Part shown: positions 32,788 through 40,971 of the stretch, piece by piece
Layout: every line of letters begins with the position of its first letter
How positions within the stretch are numbered: the first letter of the stretch is position 1
NCBI RefSeq assembly: GCF_001519055.1
Contig: NZ_KQ954293.1
Location: 62,001-126,000 of the forward strand
Reading direction: 5' to 3'
Length of the DNA stretch: 64,000 nucleotides
Source: Novosphingobium sp. Fuku2-ISO-50
GTDB taxonomy: Bacteria; Pseudomonadota; Alphaproteobacteria; Sphingomonadales; Sphingomonadaceae
Made by a program: the position numbers and the translations under genes
The notes under the pieces: generated by a model
The model's database searches: none
The model's input: only the letters and a program-made list of their open reading frames with translations
Told to the model about the DNA's origin: nothing

Positions 32788-34167
32788 ATGCGTCTGCAAG
32801 CACGCCAGGACTATCTGAAAGAAGCCATGTCGCAGTTCATCGACCTTGAAAACCGGGAGGTTTCGGTCGCCGCGCTGCACGATCAGGAGCTTTATGAGCT
32901 GGAGCTGGAGCGGATTTTCGCCAAAGCCTGGCTGATGATCGGCCACGAGACCGAAATCCCCGATGTCGGCGATTATGTCGTGCGTCTGATGGGCGAGGAT
33001 CAGGTGATCGTCGCGCGCGCGGCCGACGGGCAAGTGCATGTCTCGCTCAATGTCTGCCCACACCGCGCGATGCATGTCTGTCTGGCCGACAGCGGCAATG
33101 CGCGCGTGCACAAATGCATCTATCACGGCTGGGCGTTCCGTCCCGACGGCAGCTTTATCGGCGCGCCGATCGAAAAGGAGCAGATGCACGGCAACATCAG
33201 GACCAAGGCACAGCTGGGGCTGAAAAAGGCCCGCGTGCAGCTTTACGGCGGGCTCGTATTCGCCACCTGGAACCATGACGGCCCCAGCCTCGACGAATGG
33301 TTCGGCGACATGAAGTTCTATTACGACATGCTGTTCTGCCGCACCGACAAGGGGCTGGAAGTGCTCGGCCCGCCGCAGCGGCTGACAATCGACGCCAACT
33401 GGAAAACGGCGGGCGAACAATCCGCCTGCGACGGATTTCACACGCTGACGCTGCATGGATCGGTGATCGACATCGGCGCAATGGGCGGCGAAGCCAACAC
33501 CGAGCACGAAAGCGCCCCGGCGATGTACGGCATCAACTTGTCCGGCAACGGCCATTCATTGCGCTGCATCGCTGCCGACACCAGCTGGGCGCTGGCCCAT
33601 GGCAAGGGCGATCTGACCCCCGACCAGCGGCTGGAGGCGTTTCCACCGCCGGGCATCACGCCCGAACTGCTGCCCGAAGTGCGCCGCAACATGAGCGCGG
33701 AACAGCTTCACGTGCTGGCCAAGGCGCCGCCGGTGGTGGGCGGGATGTTCCCCAACATGAATATCCTGTTCATCTACAGCCCGCTGCGCGACGGCACACT
33801 CGGGGCCGCGCTGGTGCTCCATTCGATCATGCCCAAGGGGCCGAACCATTTCGAATGGACGACGTATTATTTCGCCGAAAAAGGCACCCCCGAACACATC
33901 AAGGTGATGATGCGCGCAGCCGCTACCCACGGCACCGGCACTTCGGGCATCATCGAACAGGATGACAGCGACACCTGGCCGCATATGACCGAATCCGCCA
34001 AGGGCGTGATCGGCCGCACCGAGACATTGAAATATCAAGCAATCCTGGGCGAGAATCGTCCCGCCGACTGGCCCGACAAAGCCAAGGTCTATGAAGGGTT
34101 CGGCAAGGACGATGCCCAGTGGGAATGGTGGCTGGCCTATCACAAGCTGATGACCGCCAACGCCTGA
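32788..34167 (+). CDS. Rieske ring-hydroxylating oxygenase, alpha subunit 2
   Basis: A 459-residue paralogue of the alpha subunit at 22422. Rieske ligands are Cys90, His92, Cys110 and His113 (CPHRA, CIYHGW). The iron site is His218 and His223 (GFHTLTLH), with Asp215 and the downstream EQDDSDTW motif. GAGAGGAG eleven bases before the ATG is the ribosome-binding site. The N-terminal domain is more conserved with copy 1 than the C-terminal substrate domain, suggesting different substrates. No ferredoxin or reductase is in this operon, so it probably shares those of set 1. Confidence 0.91.
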   Translation: MRLQARQDYLKEAMSQFIDLENREVSVAALHDQELYELELERIFAKAWLMIGHETEIPDVGDYVVRLMGEDQVIVARAADGQVHVSLNVCPHRAMHVCLADSGNARVHKCIYHGWAFRPDGSFIGAPIEKEQMHGNIRTKAQLGLKKARVQLYGGLVFATWNHDGPSLDEWFGDMKFYYDMLFCRTDKGLEVLGPPQRLTIDANWKTAGEQSACDGFHTLTLHGSVIDIGAMGGEANTEHESAPAMYGINLSGNGHSLRCIAADTSWALAHGKGDLTPDQRLEAFPPPGITPELLPEVRRNMSAEQLHVLAKAPPVVGGMFPNMNILFIYSPLRDGTLGAALVLHSIMPKGPNHFEWTTYYFAEKGTPEHIKVMMRAAATHGTGTSGIIEQDDSDTWPHMTESAKGVIGRTETLKYQAILGENRPADWPDKAKVYEGFGKDDAQWEWWLAYHKLMTANA

Positions 34168-34201
34168 TTGGTTTCAACCGCATCTATGAAAGGGGCGCGA
34201 C

Positions 34202-34768
34202 ATGTCTGTCACCATCGCCACCGTCAATTACACCCGTGAAGATCAGCGCCGCGACCAAGTGCCCTATGGCTCGCCGGTCTACAATTCGATCATGGGCTTT
34301 CTGATCCACGAAGCACGCCTGCTCGATCACCGCGATATCAAGGCCTGGGGCGAATTGCTGGCCGAAGACCTGGAATACAAGGCGCCGGTGCGCATCACCC
34401 GCCGCGTGCAGCAGTTCGATCAGGAATTTGGCACGATGGGCCATTTCGACGACGACTACAACTCGATGCAGGTCCGCATCACCCGGCTGATCACCACCAC
34501 CAATGCCTGGTCCGAAGACCCCGCCAGCCGGGTGCGCCGGTTTGTTTCCAACGCGACGGTGTGGGAAACCGACGTGCCCGACGAATACGAAGTATCAAGC
34601 TATCTCCTGCTCACGCGCAACCGGGCCGAGGCCGACAATTACAAGCAATTGAGCGCAGAGCGGAATGACCGTCTGCGCATGACCAAGAGCGGTTTCAAGC
34701 TGGCGCGCCGGTCGATCCTGCTCGATCAGGTCGTGCTCGGCATGCCGAACTTCGCCATTTTTCTCTGA
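34202..34768 (+). CDS. Ring-hydroxylating oxygenase, beta subunit 2
   Basis: A 188-residue NTF2-fold beta subunit matching the protein at 23883: LIHEARLLDHRDIKAWGELL near residue 36-55, HFDDDYNSMQVRITRLIT near residue 81-98, and the C-terminus RRSILLDQVVLGMPNFAIFL. It should form a hexamer with the alpha subunit 34 bases upstream. GAAAGGGGCGAC precedes the ATG. The P450 at 34797 starts 28 bases after its stop. Confidence 0.9.
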   Translation: MSVTIATVNYTREDQRRDQVPYGSPVYNSIMGFLIHEARLLDHRDIKAWGELLAEDLEYKAPVRITRRVQQFDQEFGTMGHFDDDYNSMQVRITRLITTTNAWSEDPASRVRRFVSNATVWETDVPDEYEVSSYLLLTRNRAEADNYKQLSAERNDRLRMTKSGFKLARRSILLDQVVLGMPNFAIFL

Positions 34769-34796
34769 AAACAAAAATTTGCGAGAGGATGTTCCG

Positions 34797-36017
34797 ATGT
34801 CTTTGGAACTCGTGATCGACCGATCAATTCCCGCCCATGTTCCCGAGGATCTGATCAGGGACTGGCCGTTCCAGTTCGGCACCACGTACAAGGGCAATCC
34901 CTATACCGACCTGGTCGACCCGGTGCATGCCGACTATCCGGATGTGTTCTTTACGCGCGACGCCTATCCGGGCGGACAGCCGGCCTGGGTGGTGCGCCGT
35001 TTCGACGACATATCGGCGATCTACAAGGACAACGTGAACTTCCTCAACATGGGCTTTGCGCCGTTTGCCATGCTGAGCGGCGAAACGTGGCACCTCGTGC
35101 CGGCGGAAATGGACCCGCCGAGCCACGGCCGCTATCGCGCGATGATTTTTCCGCTGTTCACGCCAAAGGCGGTGCGCTCGCTCGAAGACAAAGTGGCGGC
35201 TTATGCCAATCACTACATCAACCAGTTCAGGAACCGCGGCCATTGCGAGTTCATGCGCGAATTCGCGTTCGAGTTTCCGATCAAGGTGATCCTCGACCTG
35301 ATCGGCCTGCCGCAGGACATGACGGCGCAATTCATGGCTTGGGAAACCGACCTGCTTCACGGCCACGATCTCGAAACCATTGCGGCCGCGACAAAAAGCG
35401 TGGTTGCCTACTTGCGCGCAGAGATCGAAGACCGCAAGCGCGCGCCGCGCGAAGACCTGCTGACATTCGGCGTCAACGCCGAAGTCGATGGCGTGAAGAT
35501 GAGCGATGACGAAGTGCTCGGCTTTGCCTTCAACTTGTTCATCGGCGGTCTGGACACAGTTTCCACCAATCTCGGCCTGCAATTCTGGCACCTTGCCACG
35601 CATCCGGAAGATCAGGCCCGGCTGCGCGCCAATCCCGACCTGGTGCCCGATGCAATCGAGGAAATGCTGCGCGCCTATGCTGCGGTATCGACCTTTCGCA
35701 CCGTGGCCCATCCGGTGGAGATCAAGGGCGCAACGATGATGCCCGGCGACAAGGTGATCATGTCCACCACTCTGGCCGGGCGCGATCCGGCAGCGTGGGA
35801 CCACCCGACGCAAGTCCGCCTCGATCGCAAGCCGCACCATATCAGCTTTGCCATCGGGCCGCACTTGTGCCTTGGCCTGCATCTGGCGCGTCGCGAACTG
35901 ACATTTGCGATCAATGCATTCTTGCGGGAAATCCCGCAGTTCCGCCTGGCCCCGGGTACCGAGGTGGAATTCCACCTTGGCATGATCCAGCCGCTGGCAT
36001 TGCCGCTCGTCTGGTGA
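34797..36017 (+). CDS. Cytochrome P450 (second copy)
   Basis: A 406-residue soluble P450. Haem Cys358 sits in FAIGPHLCLG, ExxR is EMLR at residues 289-292, and the I-helix is GGLDTVST at residues 250-257. The start at 34797 follows GAGAGGATG. It is collinear with the P450 at 30075 along the whole length (shared FEFPIKV, GLPQDM, DLLH, IAAAT), so both belong to one P450 family and arose by duplication. FAIG instead of FGFG before the haem Cys is a small deviation. It probably hydroxylates a related substrate using the shared ferredoxin. Confidence 0.92.
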   Translation: MSLELVIDRSIPAHVPEDLIRDWPFQFGTTYKGNPYTDLVDPVHADYPDVFFTRDAYPGGQPAWVVRRFDDISAIYKDNVNFLNMGFAPFAMLSGETWHLVPAEMDPPSHGRYRAMIFPLFTPKAVRSLEDKVAAYANHYINQFRNRGHCEFMREFAFEFPIKVILDLIGLPQDMTAQFMAWETDLLHGHDLETIAAATKSVVAYLRAEIEDRKRAPREDLLTFGVNAEVDGVKMSDDEVLGFAFNLFIGGLDTVSTNLGLQFWHLATHPEDQARLRANPDLVPDAIEEMLRAYAAVSTFRTVAHPVEIKGATMMPGDKVIMSTTLAGRDPAAWDHPTQVRLDRKPHHISFAIGPHLCLGLHLARRELTFAINAFLREIPQFRLAPGTEVEFHLGMIQPLALPLVW

Positions 36018-36124
36018 ACGGGCGGCTTTACGCCCGTAAAACGATCATACCTTCAGACAGGTGCGCAAGTCGCATAGGCTGTCACCAACAACAAGATTGA
36101 CGTCCACATGCCGGGAGCCGATGC

Positions 36125-37411
36125 ATGAGCACAAAGACCCTTGACCCGCTTGACCAGATGGTTGCCGACTATTCGCTGGTCACCAACGGCTATTCGGGCA
36201 ATGCTCCCGCCAATCCCTATCCGCTGCTGGCCGAAATGCGCAGCAAGTGCCCGGTGATGCAGGGCGATCTGCTGAAACAGCATCAGATCCCCAGCATGGC
36301 CGACTACATGATGACCGGGCGTCCGACGCTCACCTTGTACCGCTATGACGATATCCATGCGGTTCTGATGAACCCGAAGGACTGGCTCAGCTATATCGTC
36401 GGCGACGGGTTTGGCGCGGCAGTGGACAACATGCTGCTGACCGCGATGGACGGGGAAGCGCACGACAAGTTCCGCAAGACGCTGCAAAAGCCGTTCATGC
36501 GCAGCGAAGTGCGCAAACTGGTCGACACGCTGATCCGCCCGGTGGTGGTCAAGGAATTCGTCGAGAAATTGCGCCCCAACGGCAAGGCCGACCTGGTGCG
36601 CGAACTGGCGCTGCCTTTCCCTATCCGCGCGATCTATGCCTATTTCGGCTTTCCGCATGACAAGGACCTGCTATCCAATCTGGCCAGTTGGGCGATCCAG
36701 GTCGTCGCCGCGCCGCAAAGCGATCCGGCGCTGGCCGCGATCACCGTGCCGCAGTCGATGGTTGCCGGACAGTCGATGTACGACACCGTATTGCCGATTG
36801 TGCAGGCCTATCGCCGGCGCGGCGAATTTCGCGCGGATATTCTGGGCCACATGATGCAAGTGGAACACGACGGCCAGCGCTTTACCGACGAGGAAATCAC
36901 GCTGTTCCTGCGCATGCTGCTGCTGGCAGCGGGCGAAACCACCACCCGCAGTTTTGCCAACATGATGGTGCAATTGCTTGAAAATCCCGATGTTCTCGAC
37001 GAAGTTCGCGCCGACCGCAGCTTGATCCCCAAGGCCGTCACCGAAACCATGCGCCGCGATCCCACCGCTGGCGCAGTCGCGCGCGTAGCGGCGCGCGACC
37101 TCGAAATCGGCGGCGTGGCAGTACCCAAAGGAACAGCCGTGCTGCTGTCGATCGCCTCCGCCAACCGCGACCCTGCAGCTTATGAAGACCCTGATCGCCT
37201 GTGGCTGAAACGCCCGATGCGCCCCCTGCTCAGCTTTGGCTTTGGGCCGCACATGTGCATGGGCATGCACATGGCGCTGGCCGAAATGGAAGTCGCGCTT
37301 GATGCGGTGCTCGACCTGCCGAACTTGCGCTTTGACCCCGCCTACCCGCACCCTGAAATTCGCGGGCTGAACATGCGCGGCCCCGATGCGCTGCACGTAG
37401 TGTGGGGCTGA
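36125..37411 (+). CDS. Cytochrome P450 (third, distinct family)
   Basis: A 428-residue P450 of a different family from the other two. Haem Cys378 is in FGFGPHMCMG, ExxR is ETMR at residues 307-310, and the I-helix has the classical AAGETT at residues 268-273. A 107-base gap separates it from the preceding P450, so it may have its own promoter or end the same transcript. It is the last gene of the catabolic island before the plasmid-type region. Substrate unknown. Confidence 0.9.
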   Translation: MSTKTLDPLDQMVADYSLVTNGYSGNAPANPYPLLAEMRSKCPVMQGDLLKQHQIPSMADYMMTGRPTLTLYRYDDIHAVLMNPKDWLSYIVGDGFGAAVDNMLLTAMDGEAHDKFRKTLQKPFMRSEVRKLVDTLIRPVVVKEFVEKLRPNGKADLVRELALPFPIRAIYAYFGFPHDKDLLSNLASWAIQVVAAPQSDPALAAITVPQSMVAGQSMYDTVLPIVQAYRRRGEFRADILGHMMQVEHDGQRFTDEEITLFLRMLLLAAGETTTRSFANMMVQLLENPDVLDEVRADRSLIPKAVTETMRRDPTAGAVARVAARDLEIGGVAVPKGTAVLLSIASANRDPAAYEDPDRLWLKRPMRPLLSFGFGPHMCMGMHMALAEMEVALDAVLDLPNLRFDPAYPHPEIRGLNMRGPDALHVVWG

Positions 37412-37702
37412 AACCGGCAAAGACCGGCGATCTGCCATTCGCTGGCTGAAACAGGCTGGTGGCGGAGTATCGCGCAAGCCCACAACTTCGCTGCCGCACG
37501 ATGCCGGCAGCGCCTGGATCGTCACGCCATCGGGGCGCCACGTGCCCTTCGGCCATGGCCGCGCCATACCGCCGCGATTGGTTAGTGCCTCGTTCTCGCC
37601 AAAGCCAAAGATGCGATGCACACGTGCGATGCTTGCGATCCCGCGCGAGGGCCTCAGGCTTCGCTCGCGCGCTATGGCCCCGCACAATGTCAGATCCGAG
37701 CG
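37412..37702. other. Gene-free stretch beside the parA remnant
   Basis: About 290 bases between the last P450 and the recognisable parA remnant. The minus strand has an open frame reading on from the remnant (GFGENEALTNRGG, WPKGTWRPDGVTIQAL), but I recognise no family. It may be decayed or rearranged coding sequence. Confidence 0.5.
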
Positions 37703-37947
37703 GGAAAGTGGGATCAGGCTGACGGTCGTCCGGATTGCCGCAAGGTCAAACGCACTCGGGCAGCATGGGATCAGGACCAGGTCGGCGATCTCGACCGCAC
37801 GGATCGCAGCGCTGTCGCTATCGGTGGTGTATCGACGATCACGGCTATCTGGCCCGCCACCTCGTCAGCAGCCGCCAGGTTCACTGTGAGCATGGTTTTA
37901 CGCGAACTACCCTTCTGGCTCACAATCGCGATGGTTGGCGTGTTCAA
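37703..37947 (-). pseudogene. parA: parA partition ATPase remnant
   Basis: Reading leftward from a TTG at 37947, which overlaps the rep stop as TTGA, the sequence gives NTPTIAIVSQKGSSRKTMLT and then VNLAAADEVAGQIAVIVDTPP. This is the start of a small plasmid ParA, whose Walker A should be QKGGSGKTT. Here it is KGSSRKT, damaged at two glycines. The part between the first beta-strand and the DTPP motif is missing, and after a frame change the text continues DSDSAAIRAVEIADLVLIP and SAFDLAAIRTTVSLI, the usual ParA middle. So there is a deletion, a frameshift and P-loop loss. The protein cannot be functional. Confidence 0.75.
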
Positions 37948-39089
37948 TCCTTCACATGTTCACGTGTGTGGTCATCAGCACTTGCAGGAATATGTGCGTT
38001 GACGTTATGCGCGGGCACGGCCACCCTGCGGGTTTGTGCCGGCTGCAAGACACCACAATTCCGCTTTTGCGGCCACGACGCTTCGGCTTCGACACAGACC
38101 CAACTGACGGCCGGGTCGAGCCGCTGTGCAGCAGCCAGGATGACCTTGCCGAAGTTGGTTTCGACCCAGTTGCGCATGAATTCCGAACGAACGGCCACCT
38201 TCAGCCGCGCCCCGTCGAACTGATAGGCCGCCGGGGAGAGGTAGTTTGTCCAGTGCCCATCGGAGACTGCGGCCCGCAATACTTTGCGCAGCTGCGCTGA
38301 CTGGTCCGTCTCCAGCGACAGAGCCTTGACCGGGGAGTGATCCTGCAAGGCGCGGCATCCCTGCCCGGAAGATGGCAGGCTGGCACAGAACCGCATGCCG
38401 GCCTTCCCTGCGCGCATCACCGAGGGATGCAGCAACGGGATGCGCGCTGACCACTGCGCATCCCAGTTCGCCCGACGATCCCCCCTGCCCAGCCAATGCT
38501 GGTGGAACGCCTCGGCTTCGGCTTCATAGGCGCCATGGGGCCACTGCTCGGCAAGCTCCCAAGCCGTTGACGGTAATTGATCGATGGCGGGCGCTGACCA
38601 GTCTTCCGCAATCGGCTTGCGCTGCACATCAAGCCGCGGGGGGCTTTGGGGGGAATCTATAAGGTTTAATTCTAGTTCTCTATAAGGGGTGACTGGGTGG
38701 TCACCCCCGCCCCCGCCCATTGGACACCCCGGGGGTGACTGTGTGTCGCCGATTGACTCGACAATTCGGGAGGGGGGTGACTGTTGGTCACCCGGGTAGA
38801 TGAAGCCGACCAATTCGAAGCAATTGGCCTGCTGGCCGCCATCACGCCGCAATCGGGCAACGCGCCGGATCAGCCCGCGCCCGCCTTCGGCCTTTGGCGC
38901 TTCCAGCAGTCGCAGCGCGCGCTGCACGGAGCGCTCCGATATTTCGACGACACGGGCGATGTCAGTGACCCGCCGGAATTCGCAGATCCCGTCGGCACGG
39001 GCCCAGTTGGCGAGTTCGATCAGCACCGCCTTGGCGTAGGGGCAACCGCAGACTTGCTGCTTGGCCCATCCCATGGTTTCGACGCTCAT
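37944..39089 (-). CDS. Plasmid replication initiator-like protein (HTH plus DnaA-N-like domain)
   Basis: A 381-residue protein. Residues about 10-75 form a winged-helix/HTH region (ELANWARADGICEFRRVTDI, VVEISERSVQRALRLLEA). The middle is low-complexity and Pro/Ser rich. Residues about 260-320 (LRKVLRAAVSDGHWTNYLSP, FDGARLKVAVRSEFMRNWVE) resemble the DnaA N-terminal-like domain found in some plasmid and phage initiators. GGAG seven bases upstream favours the ATG at 39089. It overlaps the parA remnant downstream and has an origin-like region upstream, the standard rep-par layout. A HTH protein of phage origin is the alternative. Confidence 0.68.
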   Translation of the reverse strand: MSVETMGWAKQQVCGCPYAKAVLIELANWARADGICEFRRVTDIARVVEISERSVQRALRLLEAPKAEGGRGLIRRVARLRRDGGQQANCFELVGFIYPGDQQSPPSRIVESIGDTQSPPGCPMGGGGGDHPVTPYRELELNLIDSPQSPPRLDVQRKPIAEDWSAPAIDQLPSTAWELAEQWPHGAYEAEAEAFHQHWLGRGDRRANWDAQWSARIPLLHPSVMRAGKAGMRFCASLPSSGQGCRALQDHSPVKALSLETDQSAQLRKVLRAAVSDGHWTNYLSPAAYQFDGARLKVAVRSEFMRNWVETNFGKVILAAAQRLDPAVSWVCVEAEASWPQKRNCGVLQPAQTRRVAVPAHNVNAHIPASADDHTREHVKD

Positions 39090-39228
39090 CAGATTGCTCC
39101 GGCGCAAGGTCCATGGCCATTGCGCGAACGGGTCGAGTTCGTACTGTGGAACCCAGTTTCAGCGCAGTAAAATTGGGCTTGGGGCCACCGAATTTTTCGG
39201 TCAGATAAGGGGCGTACTTGCCCCGACT

Positions 39229-39439
39229 GCATTCCGCAGTTTTCCTCTAACCCATTGATATCCGCCTGTGGGAAAACACCGCATTCCGCACTGAAACCCG
39301 CAGACATCCGCAATTCGCAACTGTTTTTGGTACCGGCATCCGCAGGTTCGAATCCTGCCGCCCCAGCCAATTGCTTTAAAAGCATAAAATGCCCTTTGAA
39401 AATAGTTATCCACAGCGTTCCGCAGTTCATTCTGCACTT
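39229..39439. other. Origin-of-replication-like region with short repeats and a DnaA box
   Basis: Repeats of the type RTTCCGCANTT occur at 39229-39240, 39281-39292, 39305-39315 (degenerate), 39415-39427 and 39428-39439. TTATCCACA at 39406-39414 is a perfect DnaA box, and an AT-rich stretch (39370-39405) lies beside it. The region is just upstream of the rep-like gene. Spacing of the repeats is irregular, unlike classic iterons. Together this is best read as an oriV. Confidence 0.6.
39323..39369 (+). other. 3' half of a tRNA-Gln(TTG) gene (candidate attachment site)
   Basis: The anticodon loop TTTTGGT (39325-39331), the 3' anticodon strand ACCGG, the T-arm GCAGG-TTCGAAT-CCTGC (39342-39358), the 3' acceptor strand CGCCCCA (39359-39365), discriminator G and CCA (39367-39369) are all present. 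The 5' half is absent: upstream bases do not give a D-arm or a TGGGGCG acceptor strand. A block from anticodon loop to CCA is the usual identity segment used by tRNA-targeting integrases. It sits between the origin-like repeats. No integrase gene is in the window. Confidence 0.8.
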
Positions 39440-39929
39440 CAGGGTGCGGTTCGTTCCGAATGGGCCTGTCGCGACTCCGGTTTGGCGACCGCAGAATTGC
39501 TCTGAACAGCAGTTCAGCGCCTGGTATCGATCTACAACAACCGGGGAACAGAAATACTATCTGTCAAACCTGCCCGTCGACGCCACTCTCAAGATGCTTG
39601 CCGCGGCCATCAAGGCAAGGTGGATCTGCGAACAGGCACATCAGCAACTCAAGGAAGAGCTTGGGCTTGATCACTTCGAAGGCAGGTCATGGACCGGACT
39701 GCACCGACATTGTCTGATGGCGATGATCGCCTTCGCTTTTCTCCAATCCCGCCGCCTCAAAGCAGCGGGACGGAAAAAAAGAGTCGGGGGACCACCGCCT
39801 CAGCCGACGATGCCAGCCCTCCGACAAGCCATTCTCGACCTCTTCATCCGACCACCACCCCGCCGATGCCCCCACTGCGATAAACTCTTCGCCAAGCCCG
39901 CATCAAATAATCTGCCAAAGTGGTGCTAG
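39438..39929 (+). pseudogene. IS701-family transposase, 5'-truncated copy
   Basis: Only the last 150 or so codons remain ([40 protein letters not shown]), in frame to TAG 39927-39929, with the Pro-rich CPHC tail that the complete copy at 28581 has lost by frameshift. The right inverted repeat CTGCCAAAGTGGTG (39912-39925) is kept with one change, followed by CTAG. The left part, including the first two DDE residues, is gone, and the break is next to the origin-like repeat at 39428. Confidence 0.85.
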
Positions 39930-39981
39930 GTGGATTGTTTTTGACATTTGCATCCCGCCATCCGGATAGCACGGTCGCAAA
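39926..39981. repeat. Truncated CTAG palindrome E
   Basis: From CTAG at 39926 the sequence matches palindrome C (48549) through TGGATTGTTTTTGACATTTG and its loop, with one inserted G and one T/C change, up to CGCAAAT. Then it diverges, so the right arm is lost. The IS701 remnant ends exactly at its CTAG. Confidence 0.85.
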
Positions 39982-39990
39982 TGGCCCCGG

Positions 39991-40971
39991 CTATGGCGCC
40001 GCCGAGATGGCCGCCGCGACGGGCTTGAAGCCATAGCGCGCGAAAATGGCCATGGCTTGCGGCGAACGGATGAAGGTCAGCCATGCCTGCGCCGCCTCGG
40101 GATGCGGCGCCCCGGCAATCATCGCACCGCCGTAAGTCTCGGTCACATTTCCGGCCGAGGGGATATCGACATGGGCGATCGGATTGCCGACCTGTTCCTG
40201 GAACAGCGCTTCCGATTGCCAGGTGACCCCGGCATCGGCCACCCCCTGCATCAGGAACAGCGGCGTCTGCCGGTGATGGATGTGTGTCAGCATGGCGCTG
40301 CCATCGGCGACCTTGGCGTCATAAACCGTCTTGGCCAGCGCTTCTCCGCCAGCCTTGACCAGCGCTTCCCGGATCTGGCGGGCAATGCCTTCAAACGCCG
40401 GGTTCGGCATGGCGAGCCGCACATCGCTGCGCGCCAGATCGGCCAGCGACGCGATGCCCTTGGGATTGCCCTTGCGCACCATGATGGTCAGCGTGTTGGT
40501 GACATAAGGGATCGCGGGGCCGGTGAGCAGATGCTCGTCGATCAGTCGGTTCACCGCGCCGAGCCCGGCAAAATAGACATCGCCCCGCGCCGTCCAGGTC
40601 ATGTTGCCGCTGGTGATCCGGCCGCCGGCCTTGATCTGTTCGACCAGCAGGCCGGGCGGGATCGTTTCCCAATAAAGCCTGCCCTTGTAGGCGGGGTTGG
40701 CCTCTTCGAATGCCTTGACCAGTGGCGCCATCACAAAGAAGTAATTGCCGCCGACATAGAGCACGAGCCGGGGATCGGTCAGATCCCCGTGAAAATCGGC
40801 CAGCACGTCGATCTGCGGGACGGTGAATTCGACTCCTCTGTTCACCGCGTCATTGTTGGTGCCGTGCTGCCACGGCGGGGCAAACTGGTCCCCCTGGGCC
40901 TGGGCCATGGCTGGACCATGGCCCACCATCAGGCACGCAGCGCCAAGGAGCGAGAGCATCTTAGCGTGCAT
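39991..40971 (-). CDS. Periplasmic substrate-binding protein (ModA/sulfate-binding-like)
   Basis: A 326-residue protein with signal peptide (MHAKMLSLLGAACLMVGHG, cleavage after AMAQA) when started at 40971. The type II binding-protein fold is indicated by VLYVGGNYFFVMAPLVKAFE near residue 67-86, GNMTWTARGDVYFAG in the hinge region, and AGAPHPEAAQAWLTFIRSPQ near the C-terminus. Molybdate, tungstate and sulfate-type oxyanion binders share these. No ABC permease or ATPase gene is adjacent. It overlaps the DsrE-like gene by 11 bases and ends the tsdA operon, which suggests a sulfur-oxyanion ligand. That is an inference. Confidence 0.72.
   Translation of the reverse strand: MHAKMLSLLGAACLMVGHGPAMAQAQGDQFAPPWQHGTNNDAVNRGVEFTVPQIDVLADFHGDLTDPRLVLYVGGNYFFVMAPLVKAFEEANPAYKGRLYWETIPPGLLVEQIKAGGRITSGNMTWTARGDVYFAGLGAVNRLIDEHLLTGPAIPYVTNTLTIMVRKGNPKGIASLADLARSDVRLAMPNPAFEGIARQIREALVKAGGEALAKTVYDAKVADGSAMLTHIHHRQTPLFLMQGVADAGVTWQSEALFQEQVGNPIAHVDIPSAGNVTETYGGAMIAGAPHPEAAQAWLTFIRSPQAMAIFARYGFKPVAAAISAAP

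Noticed and set aside
36671-37687. Long minus-strand frame under the third P450
   Set aside because: Most of it is antisense to a clear P450 gene. Only the part upstream of 37703 joins the parA remnant.
39323-39369. Complete functional tRNA gene
   Set aside because: Upstream bases give no D-arm and no acceptor 5' strand pairing with CGCCCCA, and the 5' anticodon strand is mismatched.
39201-39437. Minus-strand open frame over the origin-like region
   Set aside because: It runs through the tRNA-Gln 3' half, the DnaA box and the repeats. The apparent protein has no recognisable domain and is better explained as chance reading of non-coding sequence.
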